46,861 bases of DNA from Acholeplasmataceae bacterium (lineage in GTDB: Bacteria > Bacillota_I > Bacilli_A > Acholeplasmatales > Acholeplasmataceae), in NCBI GenBank assembly GCA_028690555.1, contig JAQVBA010000002.1, forward strand, positions 1 through 46,861, given 5' to 3'. Below are positions 35,167-43,801 of this stretch, piece by piece. How positions within the stretch are numbered: position 1 is the first letter of the stretch; the number at the start of each line of letters is the position of its first letter. Under the pieces are notes generated by a model. That model had not been told where the DNA came from. It did no database searches and saw only the letters and a program-made list of their open reading frames with translations. A program made the position numbers and the translations under genes.

Positions 35167-35180
35167 TAGAAGCGCTTTCA
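35167..35180 (+). promoter_or_regulatory. Candidate cre (CcpA) operator at the fhs promoter
   Basis: TAGAAGCGCTTTCA matches the ideal palindrome TGAAAGCGCTTTCA at 12 of 14 positions and overlaps the fhs -35. CcpA itself is not in the window, so this is tentative. Confidence 0.4.
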
Positions 35181-35204
35181 TCAAAACACATCATATGATA
35201 TAAT
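35176..35204 (+). promoter_or_regulatory. Promoter of fhs-folD
   Basis: TTTCAT (35176-35181), 17-base spacer ending in TGA, TATAAT (35199-35204), an extended -10. The predicted start is near 35211. Confidence 0.7.
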
Positions 35205-35232
35205 AAAAGTATCTTGGTACAAGGTACTTTTT
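35205..35232 (+). terminator. Terminator hairpin abutting the fhs -10
   Basis: AAAAGTATCTT pairs with AAGGTACTTTT (11 bp, one T-G), loop GGTAC, then T. It ends read-through from the aminotransferase. fhs transcripts start inside the left arm and escape. Confidence 0.75.
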
Positions 35233-35250
35233 TATTGCAAAGGAGAATTT

Positions 35251-36837
35251 ATGGAAAAAATAACAGTTTTATGCGAAAAAATGGGCGTCATTGGTGATGA
35301 ATGTATCCCTTATGGCTTTGATAAGGCTAAGATTGATCTATCTGTTTTAAAAAGATTAGAAAACAAGCCCAATGGGAAACTTATTTTAGTGACTGCGATT
35401 AATCCTACACCCGCTGGTGAAGGAAAAACAACCGTATCAATCGGACTCACTCAAGGACTTAAAGAAATTGGCAAACATCCTGTTTTAGCATTAAGAGAAC
35501 CAAGTTTAGGACCAGTTTTTGGTCTTAAAGGTGGAGCAACTGGTGGTGGAAAAGCCAGTGTTACTCCTTCGGATGATATTAATCTTCATTTTACAGGTGA
35601 TCTTCATGCGATAACAGCTGCAAATAACTTATTATCAGCATTGATTGACAATCATATATTTCAAGGAAACGAATTAGGTATTGAAACTGTCACTTGGAAG
35701 CGTTGCATGGATATGAACGATCGTAGTTTAAGAGACATTGACACACCGATAAGAAAAGATGGGTTTGTCATTACTGCAGCAAGTGAAATCATGGCTATTT
35801 TAGCCTTGGCTACTGATCTTAAAGATTTGAAAGCAAGAATTAATCGTATTCTTGTAGGATATACGAACGAAAATAAACCTGTTTACGTCAAAGATTTAGG
35901 TGGCGCAGATGCAATGACATTACTTTTAAAGAATGCGATTAATCCAAATCTAGTTCAAACAGTTGATGGTGTTCCAACATTTGTTCACGCTGGACCATTT
36001 GCTAACATCGCACATGGATGTAATTCGATTGTTGCAACTAAACTTGCTTTAAAACTTGGAGACTATGCTGTGACTGAAGCTGGATTTGGTGCAGATTTAG
36101 GTATGGAAAAATTTATTGATTTAAAAATGCCTTATCTTGATAAAAATGTGGATGCAATCGTCATTGTGGCAACTTTAAGAGCATTAAAATCCCATGGAGG
36201 TGCTGAAGATTTTTCAGCTGAAAACCATGAAGCGCTTCGTTTAGGAATTCCTCATTTAAATAAGCATATTGAAAACATTAAAGGTTTTGGCTTACCATAT
36301 GTTATTGCGTTAAATCATTTCTATACTGATACCGATGAAGAACTTAAGATATTGATGGATTGGGCGAAAGAAAACAATCATCCAATCGCTTTAGCTAAAG
36401 GATTTTCTGAAGGTGGCAAAGGTATGGTTGACTTAGCGAATATTGTAGTTGAAATTGCAAATCAAAAATCAACAATTAAACCAACGTATAGTGCAGAAGA
36501 TTTGCCACAAACCAAGATTGAGAAAATCGCAAAAAACTTGTATGGTGCTAAAGAAGTTGTATTTACTAAGAAAGCAAAAGAACAACTTGAACAATACGCA
36601 TCACTTGGATGGAATCTACCTGTATGTATGGCGAAAACGCCGCTTTCACTCACTGGAGATCCTAAAATAAAAGGTTTACCTACCGATTTTACATTAACGA
36701 TTCAAGAAATTAGACCCTCACTAGGTGCAGGCTTTTTAGTGGCTTTAACCAAAGGCATTATGGTTATGCCGGGTTTAAATAAAACACCACGTGCCATTTC
36801 AATGGTTTTGGACGATGAGGGAAATCTCATCGATTAA
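35251..36837 (+). CDS. fhs: Formate--tetrahydrofolate ligase
   Basis: Makes 10-formyl-THF from formate, THF and ATP, and can run in reverse to yield ATP and formate. The 528 residues are a little shorter than the usual 550 or so. The P-loop is PTPAGEGKTT (52-61), followed by REPSLGPVFGLKGGATGGG, FTGDLHAITAANNLLSA and RPSLGAGFLVALTKG. AAAGGAG precedes the start. folD follows after 11 bases, giving the standard one-carbon pair. Confidence 0.96.
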   Translation: MEKITVLCEKMGVIGDECIPYGFDKAKIDLSVLKRLENKPNGKLILVTAINPTPAGEGKTTVSIGLTQGLKEIGKHPVLALREPSLGPVFGLKGGATGGGKASVTPSDDINLHFTGDLHAITAANNLLSALIDNHIFQGNELGIETVTWKRCMDMNDRSLRDIDTPIRKDGFVITAASEIMAILALATDLKDLKARINRILVGYTNENKPVYVKDLGGADAMTLLLKNAINPNLVQTVDGVPTFVHAGPFANIAHGCNSIVATKLALKLGDYAVTEAGFGADLGMEKFIDLKMPYLDKNVDAIVIVATLRALKSHGGAEDFSAENHEALRLGIPHLNKHIENIKGFGLPYVIALNHFYTDTDEELKILMDWAKENNHPIALAKGFSEGGKGMVDLANIVVEIANQKSTIKPTYSAEDLPQTKIEKIAKNLYGAKEVVFTKKAKEQLEQYASLGWNLPVCMAKTPLSLTGDPKIKGLPTDFTLTIQEIRPSLGAGFLVALTKGIMVMPGLNKTPRAISMVLDDEGNLID

Positions 36838-36848
36838 GGAGGATAATC

Positions 36849-37694
36849 ATGATCCTATTAGATGGGAAGAATGTTGCAAAAGAACGGAATTTATTACTTA
36901 AACAAAAAATTGAAGAACATATAAAATCACAACGCGAACCACATCTTTCAATTATTTTGATTGGTGAAAATCCAGCGAGTATTTCGTATGTAACCGGTAA
37001 AGGAAAAGCATGCAAACTTGTTGGTATAAAACACACATTACATCATCTAAGTGATACCGTGACTGAAGATGAAGTGGCAGCACTCATCGAAACACTCAAT
37101 CAAGATGATTCAGTGGATGGAATCTTGTTACAACTACCAATACCTAAACATTTAAATGATTCAAAACTAATCGATCTGATCTCAAGAGATAAAGATGCTG
37201 ATGGTTTTCATGTGATTAATCAGGGATACCTTTATCAAAAAAAGCCAACGATTTATCCTGCAACCCCTAAAGGAATCATCTCTTTATTGGAACATTACAA
37301 CATTGAAATAGCTTCAAAACACGCAGTGATTGTTGGAAGAAGTAATATTGTAGGTTTTCCTGTAGCAAGATTACTCATGGACCGTGGAGCAACCATTACT
37401 GTATGTCATAGACAAACAAAAGATCTTTCATATCACACAAGACAAGCAGATATCATTATTGCATCTGCGGGAACTCCACTACTCATTAAGAAAGAAATGG
37501 TTAAAGAAGGAGCAATTGTCGTTGATGTTGGTGTAAACCGCTTAGAAGGAAAACTTGTAGGAGATGTATGTTTTGATGAAGTTTCGGAAGTTGCAAGTTA
37601 TCTTTCACCTGTGCCGGGTGGCGTTGGACCGATGACAATTAATGCATTACTTGAAAACACGTATGAGTTATATTTAAAGCATATAAATCGTTAA
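36849..37694 (+). CDS. folD: Bifunctional methylene-THF dehydrogenase / methenyl-THF cyclohydrolase
   Basis: Interconverts 5,10-methylene-THF, methenyl-THF and 10-formyl-THF with NAD(P). The 281 residues show the catalytic SYVTGKGKAC, QLPIPKHLN, the nucleotide-binding GRSNIVGFPVARLL and PVPGGVGPMTINALLEN. AAGGAGG precedes the ATG. With fhs just upstream and glyA nearby it forms the folate one-carbon set. Confidence 0.97.
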   Translation: MILLDGKNVAKERNLLLKQKIEEHIKSQREPHLSIILIGENPASISYVTGKGKACKLVGIKHTLHHLSDTVTEDEVAALIETLNQDDSVDGILLQLPIPKHLNDSKLIDLISRDKDADGFHVINQGYLYQKKPTIYPATPKGIISLLEHYNIEIASKHAVIVGRSNIVGFPVARLLMDRGATITVCHRQTKDLSYHTRQADIIIASAGTPLLIKKEMVKEGAIVVDVGVNRLEGKLVGDVCFDEVSEVASYLSPVPGGVGPMTINALLENTYELYLKHINR

Positions 37695-37710
37695 TCTCAT
37701 TAAATCAATC

Positions 37711-37737
37711 AACACCCATTTTTTGGGTGTTTTTTTT
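37711..37737 (+). terminator. Terminator after folD
   Basis: AACACCCA pairs with TGGGTGTT around five T, followed by a long T run. Confidence 0.9.
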
Positions 37738-37741
37738 AACA

Positions 37742-37755
37742 TATAATGTTACAAT
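37742..37755 (+). promoter_or_regulatory. Probable ppa promoter -10 region
   Basis: Two overlapping candidates: TATAAT (37742-37747) and an extended TGTTACAAT (TACAAT 37750-37755). The folD terminator occupies the -35 position. Confidence 0.45.
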
Positions 37756-37786
37756 AGAAATGTAAAAAAAGTAAGGGGCATATCCG

Positions 37787-38335
37787 ATGAATATTTGGCA
37801 TGATATTAGCAAATCTAGAATTAAACCAGAACGATTTGTAGCATGTATTGAAATCTCTAAAGGCAGTAAAAAAAAATATGAACTTGATAAAGAAACAGGC
37901 ATGATTATTCTTGATCGAATCTTGTTTACATCTACACATTATCCAGCAAATTATGGATTTATTCCAAGAACTTATGCTGGTGATAATGACCCACTAGATG
38001 TTTTGGTCTTATGTCAAGAAGATATTGAACCTTTATCAATTGTCGATTGTTATCCCATTGGGGTGATTAAAATGATTGATTCTGATGAAATCGATGAAAA
38101 GATTATTGCTGTACCTTTTGGTGATCCTTCGCTTACACAATATAAGGATATTGGTGAATTACCGCAGCATTTATTAACTGAAATGAGTCATTTTTTCGAA
38201 GTTTATAAATCGCTTGAAGGAAAAAAGACGTATATTTTAGATATTGAAGGCGTTGAAGAAGCGAAAAAGATTATAAATTCATGTATTGACACTTACGAAG
38301 AAAAATTTAAAGATAGAGCAAAGAAAGAGGAATAA
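37787..38335 (+). CDS. ppa: Inorganic pyrophosphatase (type I)
   Basis: Hydrolyses pyrophosphate released by biosynthesis. The 182 residues carry YELDKETGMI, LFTSTHYPANYGFIPRTY and DNDPLDVLVLC, the metal-binding Asp cluster of soluble family I enzymes, so it is not a membrane or manganese type II enzyme. The ribosome site is AAGGGG. The YebC gene starts four bases after its stop. Confidence 0.95.
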   Translation: MNIWHDISKSRIKPERFVACIEISKGSKKKYELDKETGMIILDRILFTSTHYPANYGFIPRTYAGDNDPLDVLVLCQEDIEPLSIVDCYPIGVIKMIDSDEIDEKIIAVPFGDPSLTQYKDIGELPQHLLTEMSHFFEVYKSLEGKKTYILDIEGVEEAKKIINSCIDTYEEKFKDRAKKEE

Positions 38336-38339
38336 TATT

Positions 38340-39065
38340 ATGGGAAGAGCATTTGAAGTACGAAAGGTAGCGATGCAAAAAACTGCTGCTGCTAAAGGTA
38401 AACTCTATGCGAAATACGGCAAAGAAATTTATATGGCCGCAAAATCTGGAACTCCTGATCCAGACACGAACCAAGCATTAAAACGCATCATTGAAAAGGC
38501 TAAGAAAGAACAAGTAACTGCGGATGTGATCAAGCGTGCGATTGATAAAGCTAAAGGCGGAAGCGATGAAAACTATGCAGAAGCGCGATATGAAGGCTTT
38601 GGTCCAGGGAATTCAATGATTATCGTTGAATGCCTAACAGATAATCCAAATCGTACGATTGCAGAAGTACGTAATTGTTTTACAAAAACAGGCGGTAAAC
38701 TAGGTGTTTCTGGTTCAGTGATGCATCAATTTAATCATTATGCGGTCTTGACAATGCCAGGATTAACAGAAGATGAAGTATTAGAAATATTAATCACAAA
38801 TGACCTAGATGCACAAGAGATTGAAACCGATGAAGAGGGTGTCACTGTATATTCTGATGCATCGAATTATAATAACATTCGTCAAGCAATTTTAGATGTA
38901 CATCCGGATTTCGATTTCCAAACAGAAGAAATTATGTGGTTACCAATTATGGAAACATCGTTTGATCATGAAGAAGACCAAGATAAATTTGATCGTTTGG
39001 TTGGTATGCTCGATGAACTTGATGATGTTCAAAACGTTTATCATAACGTGAGTTTCAAAGAATAG
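38340..39065 (+). CDS. YebC/PmpR family regulatory protein
   Basis: A YebC-family protein; members have been reported as transcription regulators and, more recently, as aids to translation of proline-rich stretches. From ATG 38340 it has 241 residues, the normal size, and starts MGRAFEVRK. A longer upstream reading overlaps ppa and is rejected. Motifs are KIYMAAKSGTPDPDTN-like (here EIYMAAKSG), ARYEGFGPG, NPNRTIAEVRNCFTK and GGKLGVSGSV. GAGG near the ppa stop serves as the ribosome site. Confidence 0.95.
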   Translation: MGRAFEVRKVAMQKTAAAKGKLYAKYGKEIYMAAKSGTPDPDTNQALKRIIEKAKKEQVTADVIKRAIDKAKGGSDENYAEARYEGFGPGNSMIIVECLTDNPNRTIAEVRNCFTKTGGKLGVSGSVMHQFNHYAVLTMPGLTEDEVLEILITNDLDAQEIETDEEGVTVYSDASNYNNIRQAILDVHPDFDFQTEEIMWLPIMETSFDHEEDQDKFDRLVGMLDELDDVQNVYHNVSFKE

Positions 39066-39106
39066 AAATTAAATTTTGAAGGTTACTTAAATTCTATGAA
39101 ATACTT

Positions 39107-39150
39107 AATAAAAGAAGCGTTTTCAGTGACTTGAATGCTTCTTTTATTTT
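39107..39150 (+). terminator. Terminator after the YebC gene
   Basis: AATAAAAGAAGC pairs perfectly with GCTTCTTTTATT (12 bp). The 18-base loop has an inner TTCA/TGAA stem. T-rich sequence follows. Confidence 0.85.
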
Positions 39151-39161
39151 GACTTTTATTA

Positions 39162-39170
39162 TGCTATAAT
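39162..39170 (+). promoter_or_regulatory. Extended -10 promoter of glyA and probably the rnf genes
   Basis: TGCTATAAT (TATAAT 39165-39170), with TTTTAT 17 bases upstream. No other promoter or terminator is seen between here and the end of rnfB. Confidence 0.65.
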
Positions 39171-39198
39171 AAACTGAAGAATCATCGAGGAGGATAGA

Positions 39199-40446
39199 AT
39201 GAATCTACGATTGAAAGATGCCGAGATCGATAGTTTTATCCAAAAAGAACTAAATCGACAAGAAGAGCACATTGAATTGATTGCGTCTGAGAATTTTGTT
39301 TCACCCGCAGTTTTAGAAGCACAAGGATCAATTTTGACCAATAAATATGCTGAAGGATATCCGAAAAAAAGATATTATGGTGGTTGTGAGTTTGTGGATG
39401 AGATTGAAACACTTGCGATTGAACGATTAAAAAAATTGTTTGACGCTAAATATGCCAATGTACAACCACATTCTGGTTCACAAGCCAATATGGCAGTGTA
39501 TCAAGCATTATTAAATCCAGGTGATAAAATTTTAGGTATGTCACTTGCTGAAGGTGGACATTTGACACATGGATTTAGTTTAAATTTTTCTGGAAAATTT
39601 TATCAGTCTTATTTTTATGGTGTTGACCAAATAACAGAACAAATTGATTACGATAAATTGAGGGAACTTGCATTAGAAATTAAGCCCAAACTTATTATTG
39701 CTGGAGCGAGTGCATATTCTAGAATTATCGATTTTAAACGTTTTAGAGAAATTGCGGATGAGGTTGGGGCATATCTTCACGTAGATATGGCGCATATCGC
39801 TGGATTAGTTGCTGCTAAGCTTCACCCATCACCACTTCCATATGCGCATGTCGTATCATCAACGACACATAAGACTTTAAGAGGTCCTCGAGGAGGTATC
39901 ATCTTAACGAATGATGAAGTGGTAGCTAAGAAAATTGATAAAGCTGTATTTCCTGGTGTTCAAGGCGGTCCATTAATGCATGTGATTGCAGCTAAAGCTG
40001 TTGCGTTTAAAGAAGCTTTAACCGATGAATTTTTAGATTACCAAAAACAAGTTGTAAAAAATGCACAAGCATTTGCGGATGAAATGATGAAATTAGGTTA
40101 TCCGATTGTGAGTGGCGGAACTGACAATCATCTATTCTTAGTCAATGTGAAAAAGACATTAGGAATTACAGGATTAGATGCAGAAAATACGCTGCATCGC
40201 GTAAGTATTACATGCAATAAAAATGGTGTTCCTTTTGATACTGAAAAACCTGCATATGCAAGTGGTATTCGTTTAGGCACTCCCGCAGTTACAACAAGAG
40301 GATTTAAGGAAGATGATATGCGACTTGTTGCAAGTTTCATTGATCAAGCATTACGACATAAAGATAATCCAGAAATTATTGAAACCATTAGAAAAAAAGT
40401 CATCGAACTGACTAAAAAATATCCATTATACACGAAGGGAGTATAA
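39199..40446 (+). CDS. glyA: Serine hydroxymethyltransferase
   Basis: A PLP enzyme converting serine and THF to glycine and methylene-THF. The 415 residues show ELIASENFVS, NKYAEGYPKKRYYGGCEFVD, HVDMAHIAGLVA and the PLP Lys in STTHKTLRGPRGG. GAGGAGG precedes the ATG. It lies only three bases before rnfC, with no terminator, so it appears to head the rnf transcript, an uncommon partnership. Confidence 0.97.
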   Translation: MNLRLKDAEIDSFIQKELNRQEEHIELIASENFVSPAVLEAQGSILTNKYAEGYPKKRYYGGCEFVDEIETLAIERLKKLFDAKYANVQPHSGSQANMAVYQALLNPGDKILGMSLAEGGHLTHGFSLNFSGKFYQSYFYGVDQITEQIDYDKLRELALEIKPKLIIAGASAYSRIIDFKRFREIADEVGAYLHVDMAHIAGLVAAKLHPSPLPYAHVVSSTTHKTLRGPRGGIILTNDEVVAKKIDKAVFPGVQGGPLMHVIAAKAVAFKEALTDEFLDYQKQVVKNAQAFADEMMKLGYPIVSGGTDNHLFLVNVKKTLGITGLDAENTLHRVSITCNKNGVPFDTEKPAYASGIRLGTPAVTTRGFKEDDMRLVASFIDQALRHKDNPEIIETIRKKVIELTKKYPLYTKGV

Positions 40447-40449
40447 AAG

Positions 40450-41748
40450 ATGATAGCAAGAACAAAATATATTCCAGATGGTAAAAAACATCTTAAAGAA
40501 TTACCAATCTTGCATTACCTTGATGCAGAATATTTATATTATCCTGTGACAAGTGCGCGTTGTCCAGAAGGGGAAACGTGCGTTAGAGGTGGCCAATTTG
40601 TTAAAGTTGGAGAAGTTATCGGAACAAGAAAAGGTGCATTCTTCGAACAACCAATGCATGCCACAGTAAGTGGAGAAGTTGTGGGTTATGAAAATCACAT
40701 TGATCAAAGTGGTAAAGTTGTTAACTGTTTAATCGTTAAAAACGATAAAAAGTATGAACTTCATGAATCCATTGTGGATCGTACCGATGAAGAAATTGAC
40801 GCTTTAACAAAACAAGAGTATGTTGAAATTGTTAAAGAAGCTGGATTAGTAGGACTTGGAGGAAGTGCATTCCCAAGTTATATTAAACTCGATTCAAAAG
40901 ATCCAATTGATGTTGTCATCGCAAACGGTGTTGAATGTGAGCCTAATCTAATCAGTGATTATGGTCTCATGATGACCAGTCCTGAGATGGTGATTCGCGG
41001 ATTAATTTATGCGATGAAAGCTTCAGGAGCTAAACGCGGTGTGATTGCCATTAAGAAGAAATATGTTGAACTTTATGAACGCTTGAGTTTCAAGCTTAAA
41101 GAATTCCCAAATGAAAATATCGAAGTGATTAACGTTGGCAATTATTATCCACAAGGATGGGAACTTGCAATGATTAAAGAAGCCTTAAAGATTAAAATTC
41201 CTCAAGGCAAATTACTTTCAAAATATGGCGTTTTAAACTTTAACGTTTCAACTTTAGCAAGTATTTATATGGCTGTTAAAAAGAGACTTCCAGTTTTAGA
41301 AAGATTCATCACATTTAGTGGTGATGGCATTCATAATAAAACGTTTAGAGCACGTATTGGTACATTAATGACCAATCTTATTGAACTTGCTGGTGGTTAT
41401 ATCGATGAAGAAAAACCTAAAGTACTCATATTAGGTGGACCGATGATGGGAACGAACATTAATCGTGATGATATCGTGATGACGCATACGACAACAAGTT
41501 TGATTGTTATGAATGAAGAAATCGTGAAAGAAGAACCATGTGTACACTGTGCTTCATGTGTGTATTCTTGCCCGGTTCAAATTCAGCCAGTTCAAATTAT
41601 GAACGCTTATAAAGTTCGTGATAAAGATGCGTTAAAGATGCTTGAGGTTAGTAAGTGTATTGAATGTGGATTGTGCTCCTATGTATGTCCATCGAAGATT
41701 CACTTAACCGAATATATGCGTTCTGGTAAACGCTTTGCTAGTAAATAG
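40450..41748 (+). CDS. rnfC: Rnf complex subunit RnfC
   Basis: The peripheral cytoplasmic subunit of the ion-translocating ferredoxin:NAD+ oxidoreductase; it carries the NAD(H) and FMN site. The 432 residues have the N-terminal lipoyl-like sandwich (HATVSGEVVGYENH), the nucleotide region AGLVGLGGSAFPSYIKL and GVECEPNLISDY, and two C-terminal [4Fe-4S] motifs: CVHCASCVYSCP (C364, 367, 370, 374) and CIECGLCSYVCP (C403, 406, 409, 413). It lacks the long C-terminal extension of enterobacterial RsxC. GGGAGT precedes the ATG. Confidence 0.95.
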   Translation: MIARTKYIPDGKKHLKELPILHYLDAEYLYYPVTSARCPEGETCVRGGQFVKVGEVIGTRKGAFFEQPMHATVSGEVVGYENHIDQSGKVVNCLIVKNDKKYELHESIVDRTDEEIDALTKQEYVEIVKEAGLVGLGGSAFPSYIKLDSKDPIDVVIANGVECEPNLISDYGLMMTSPEMVIRGLIYAMKASGAKRGVIAIKKKYVELYERLSFKLKEFPNENIEVINVGNYYPQGWELAMIKEALKIKIPQGKLLSKYGVLNFNVSTLASIYMAVKKRLPVLERFITFSGDGIHNKTFRARIGTLMTNLIELAGGYIDEEKPKVLILGGPMMGTNINRDDIVMTHTTTSLIVMNEEIVKEEPCVHCASCVYSCPVQIQPVQIMNAYKVRDKDALKMLEVSKCIECGLCSYVCPSKIHLTEYMRSGKRFASK

Positions 41749-41759
41749 GAGGAAATGAT

Positions 41760-42836
41760 ATGCAAACAGTAAAACAAACAAGTCCTTATATTCGTAAAGC
41801 CGTTTCGACCAAACGAATGATGACGGATGTATTAATTGCATTATTACCTGTCACCGCTTTTGCGATTTATCGCTTTGGATTTGATGCGATTATAAGAATT
41901 ATCGTATCACTTGTTGTGATGATAGGTTTAGAAGCTTTAGCATTTGGCATGATGCATAAGCCAAAAAAAGATGGAACTAAAATCGAAAAAATCAAATCAA
42001 GATATGCAGAGTTTTCAATAAACAATGTGATTACTCCTGCAATTAGTGGTTTGATTTTTGCAATGATTATTCCATCTAAATTACCAATTTATGCTGTGAT
42101 TGTTGGTGCAGCTTTCGGTATTATCGTTGGGAAAATGTTATTTGGCGGATTAGGATCAAATATCTTCAATCCTGCTGCAGTTGGCCGTATATTTATTACA
42201 TTGGCTTTAACTCCGATGTTTACAGGAACTTATGTTGGTGTTGATTTAGTTGCAGGCAGTACAGCACTTTCAACTTTGCGCAGTGGTTTAGGATTCCCTG
42301 GTGTTTTAAATAGTTATCCATTGATGGACATGTTTATGGGCTTCACACCTGGTGCCATGGGGGAAATTAGTGCTCTAGCAATTTTAATTGGTGGCGTATA
42401 CTTATTAATTCGTCGATCAGCAGATTATAGAGTCGTACTCTCTGCGTTTTTAACATTCATAGTTTTAATTGGTTTAGCCGGTTTGAGATTATATCCTGAT
42501 CAAATCTTATCTTACACATTAATGCATTTATTATCTGGCGGTTTAATGTTTGGATTCATCTTCATGATTACTGACCCAGTGACATCACCAGTAACTCGTC
42601 CAGGACGATTTGCATATGGTGCGTTAGTTGCCGTATTGGTTGTACTCATTCGTTTATTTGGATCTTATCCAGAAGGTGTTGCATTTGCAATATTATTTAT
42701 GAACATGTTTGTTCCATTGATTGACTATCCAAAATGGTCAACCAATAAAGTGAAACCTGTATTTATCGCAAGTTACGTCGTGGGCTTAATTGTCTTTGGC
42801 CTCGTCGTATTCTTTGGTGTAGGAGGTAGTGTATAA
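41760..42836 (+). CDS. rnfD: Rnf complex subunit RnfD
   Basis: A membrane subunit homologous to NqrB, with covalent FMN and part of the ion path. The 358 residues have about nine or ten helices, SNIFNPAAVGRIF, and MITDPVTSPVTRPGR in the C-terminal half. The expected flavinylation motif near 162-168 reads DLVAGST, with Thr168 as the likely FMN-bearing residue, instead of the usual SGAT. GGAGG precedes the start. The stop overlaps the next gene by one base. Confidence 0.94.
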   Translation: MQTVKQTSPYIRKAVSTKRMMTDVLIALLPVTAFAIYRFGFDAIIRIIVSLVVMIGLEALAFGMMHKPKKDGTKIEKIKSRYAEFSINNVITPAISGLIFAMIIPSKLPIYAVIVGAAFGIIVGKMLFGGLGSNIFNPAAVGRIFITLALTPMFTGTYVGVDLVAGSTALSTLRSGLGFPGVLNSYPLMDMFMGFTPGAMGEISALAILIGGVYLLIRRSADYRVVLSAFLTFIVLIGLAGLRLYPDQILSYTLMHLLSGGLMFGFIFMITDPVTSPVTRPGRFAYGALVAVLVVLIRLFGSYPEGVAFAILFMNMFVPLIDYPKWSTNKVKPVFIASYVVGLIVFGLVVFFGVGGSV

Positions 42837-43801
42837 TGAAAGAATTTTTCAAAAAACCTCTGGTTCATTACACAACAGTTTTAACAATCGTCGCGATCAT
42901 CTGTGGTCTATTAATCGGTGGAGTTAATGCAATTACTGCACCAGTGATTAAACAAAATGAAATAGATGCTCAAAACAAGTCTTACCAAGAAGTATTGCCT
43001 GCTGGAGAAACATTTGAAGTGATTGAACTTGATAATGCACCAGCATCAATTACGACTGCAGTTAAAGGTTTAGATAGTTCTAATCAAGTGGTTGGCTACA
43101 TTTATATCGCATCTGGTACAAATAAACATGGATCGATGACAATCGCGATTAGTATTGATGCACAAGGTAAAGTTTTAGGTGCACAATTTGTGAGCATTCA
43201 ACAAACTTTAAATGTTGAAGGAACTCGTTTTAATCTTTCACTATTTGTGGGAACTCAAATTAGCGCACTTGCTCCGGATGGTGATTTAGTCAGTGGTGTA
43301 ACAAACAGTTTGAATACTGTTAGAGCGTTATTAACTGATGTCGCAACAGTCCATGCAGAAGTTGCAGATGTCCCACTTGATCCTTACACTGTCATGTTCG
43401 GTGAAGGATTCACTAAGGAAGTTGATAGTTCATTTGTAGCAACCGAATATGTTAAATCAAAAGAACTTGTTAAAGACTCAAATGGAACCGATATTGCTTT
43501 CCTATACAAGTTAAATGGATTTGGCATTTATAATAGTGAATCTACTGAAGAAAAAGATATAACACTTTATGTTGGTGTTGATAATGATGGTAAAATTTTA
43601 GGTATTGTTGTACCTGCTGATGAATATCATCATACAGGTGGTGGGTTATATACAAACACAGTAACATTCCTTGAAATTTATGCAAACACCATGTTAAGTG
43701 ATGTTGAAACTACAGGTGCTGACTTAACTTCAGGAGCAACTAATTCCAAGAATTTGGCAAATCAACTTATGGCAGCATTGAAGGAGGTTGTTCTCGGATG
43801 A
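42836..43801 (+). CDS. rnfG: RnfG-like subunit with two FMN-binding domains (first copy)
   Basis: RnfG is a membrane-anchored electron carrier with FMN bound to Thr by ApbE. This protein has 321 residues, against about 200 for ordinary RnfG. One N-terminal helix (about 13-35) is followed by two FMN_bind domains on the outside. Domain 1 ends in DLVSGVT (150-156) and domain 2 in DLTSGAT (296-302). The second matches the ApbE consensus D-x2-(S/T)-G-A-(T/S); the first has Val for Ala. It starts at a one-base overlap with rnfD and overlaps the second copy by ATGA. Confidence 0.9.
   Translation: MKEFFKKPLVHYTTVLTIVAIICGLLIGGVNAITAPVIKQNEIDAQNKSYQEVLPAGETFEVIELDNAPASITTAVKGLDSSNQVVGYIYIASGTNKHGSMTIAISIDAQGKVLGAQFVSIQQTLNVEGTRFNLSLFVGTQISALAPDGDLVSGVTNSLNTVRALLTDVATVHAEVADVPLDPYTVMFGEGFTKEVDSSFVATEYVKSKELVKDSNGTDIAFLYKLNGFGIYNSESTEEKDITLYVGVDNDGKILGIVVPADEYHHTGGGLYTNTVTFLEIYANTMLSDVETTGADLTSGATNSKNLANQLMAALKEVVLG

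Noticed and set aside
38286..38339. N-terminal extension of the YebC protein
   Set aside because: Lies within the end of ppa; the conserved family start is MGRAFEVRK at 38340.
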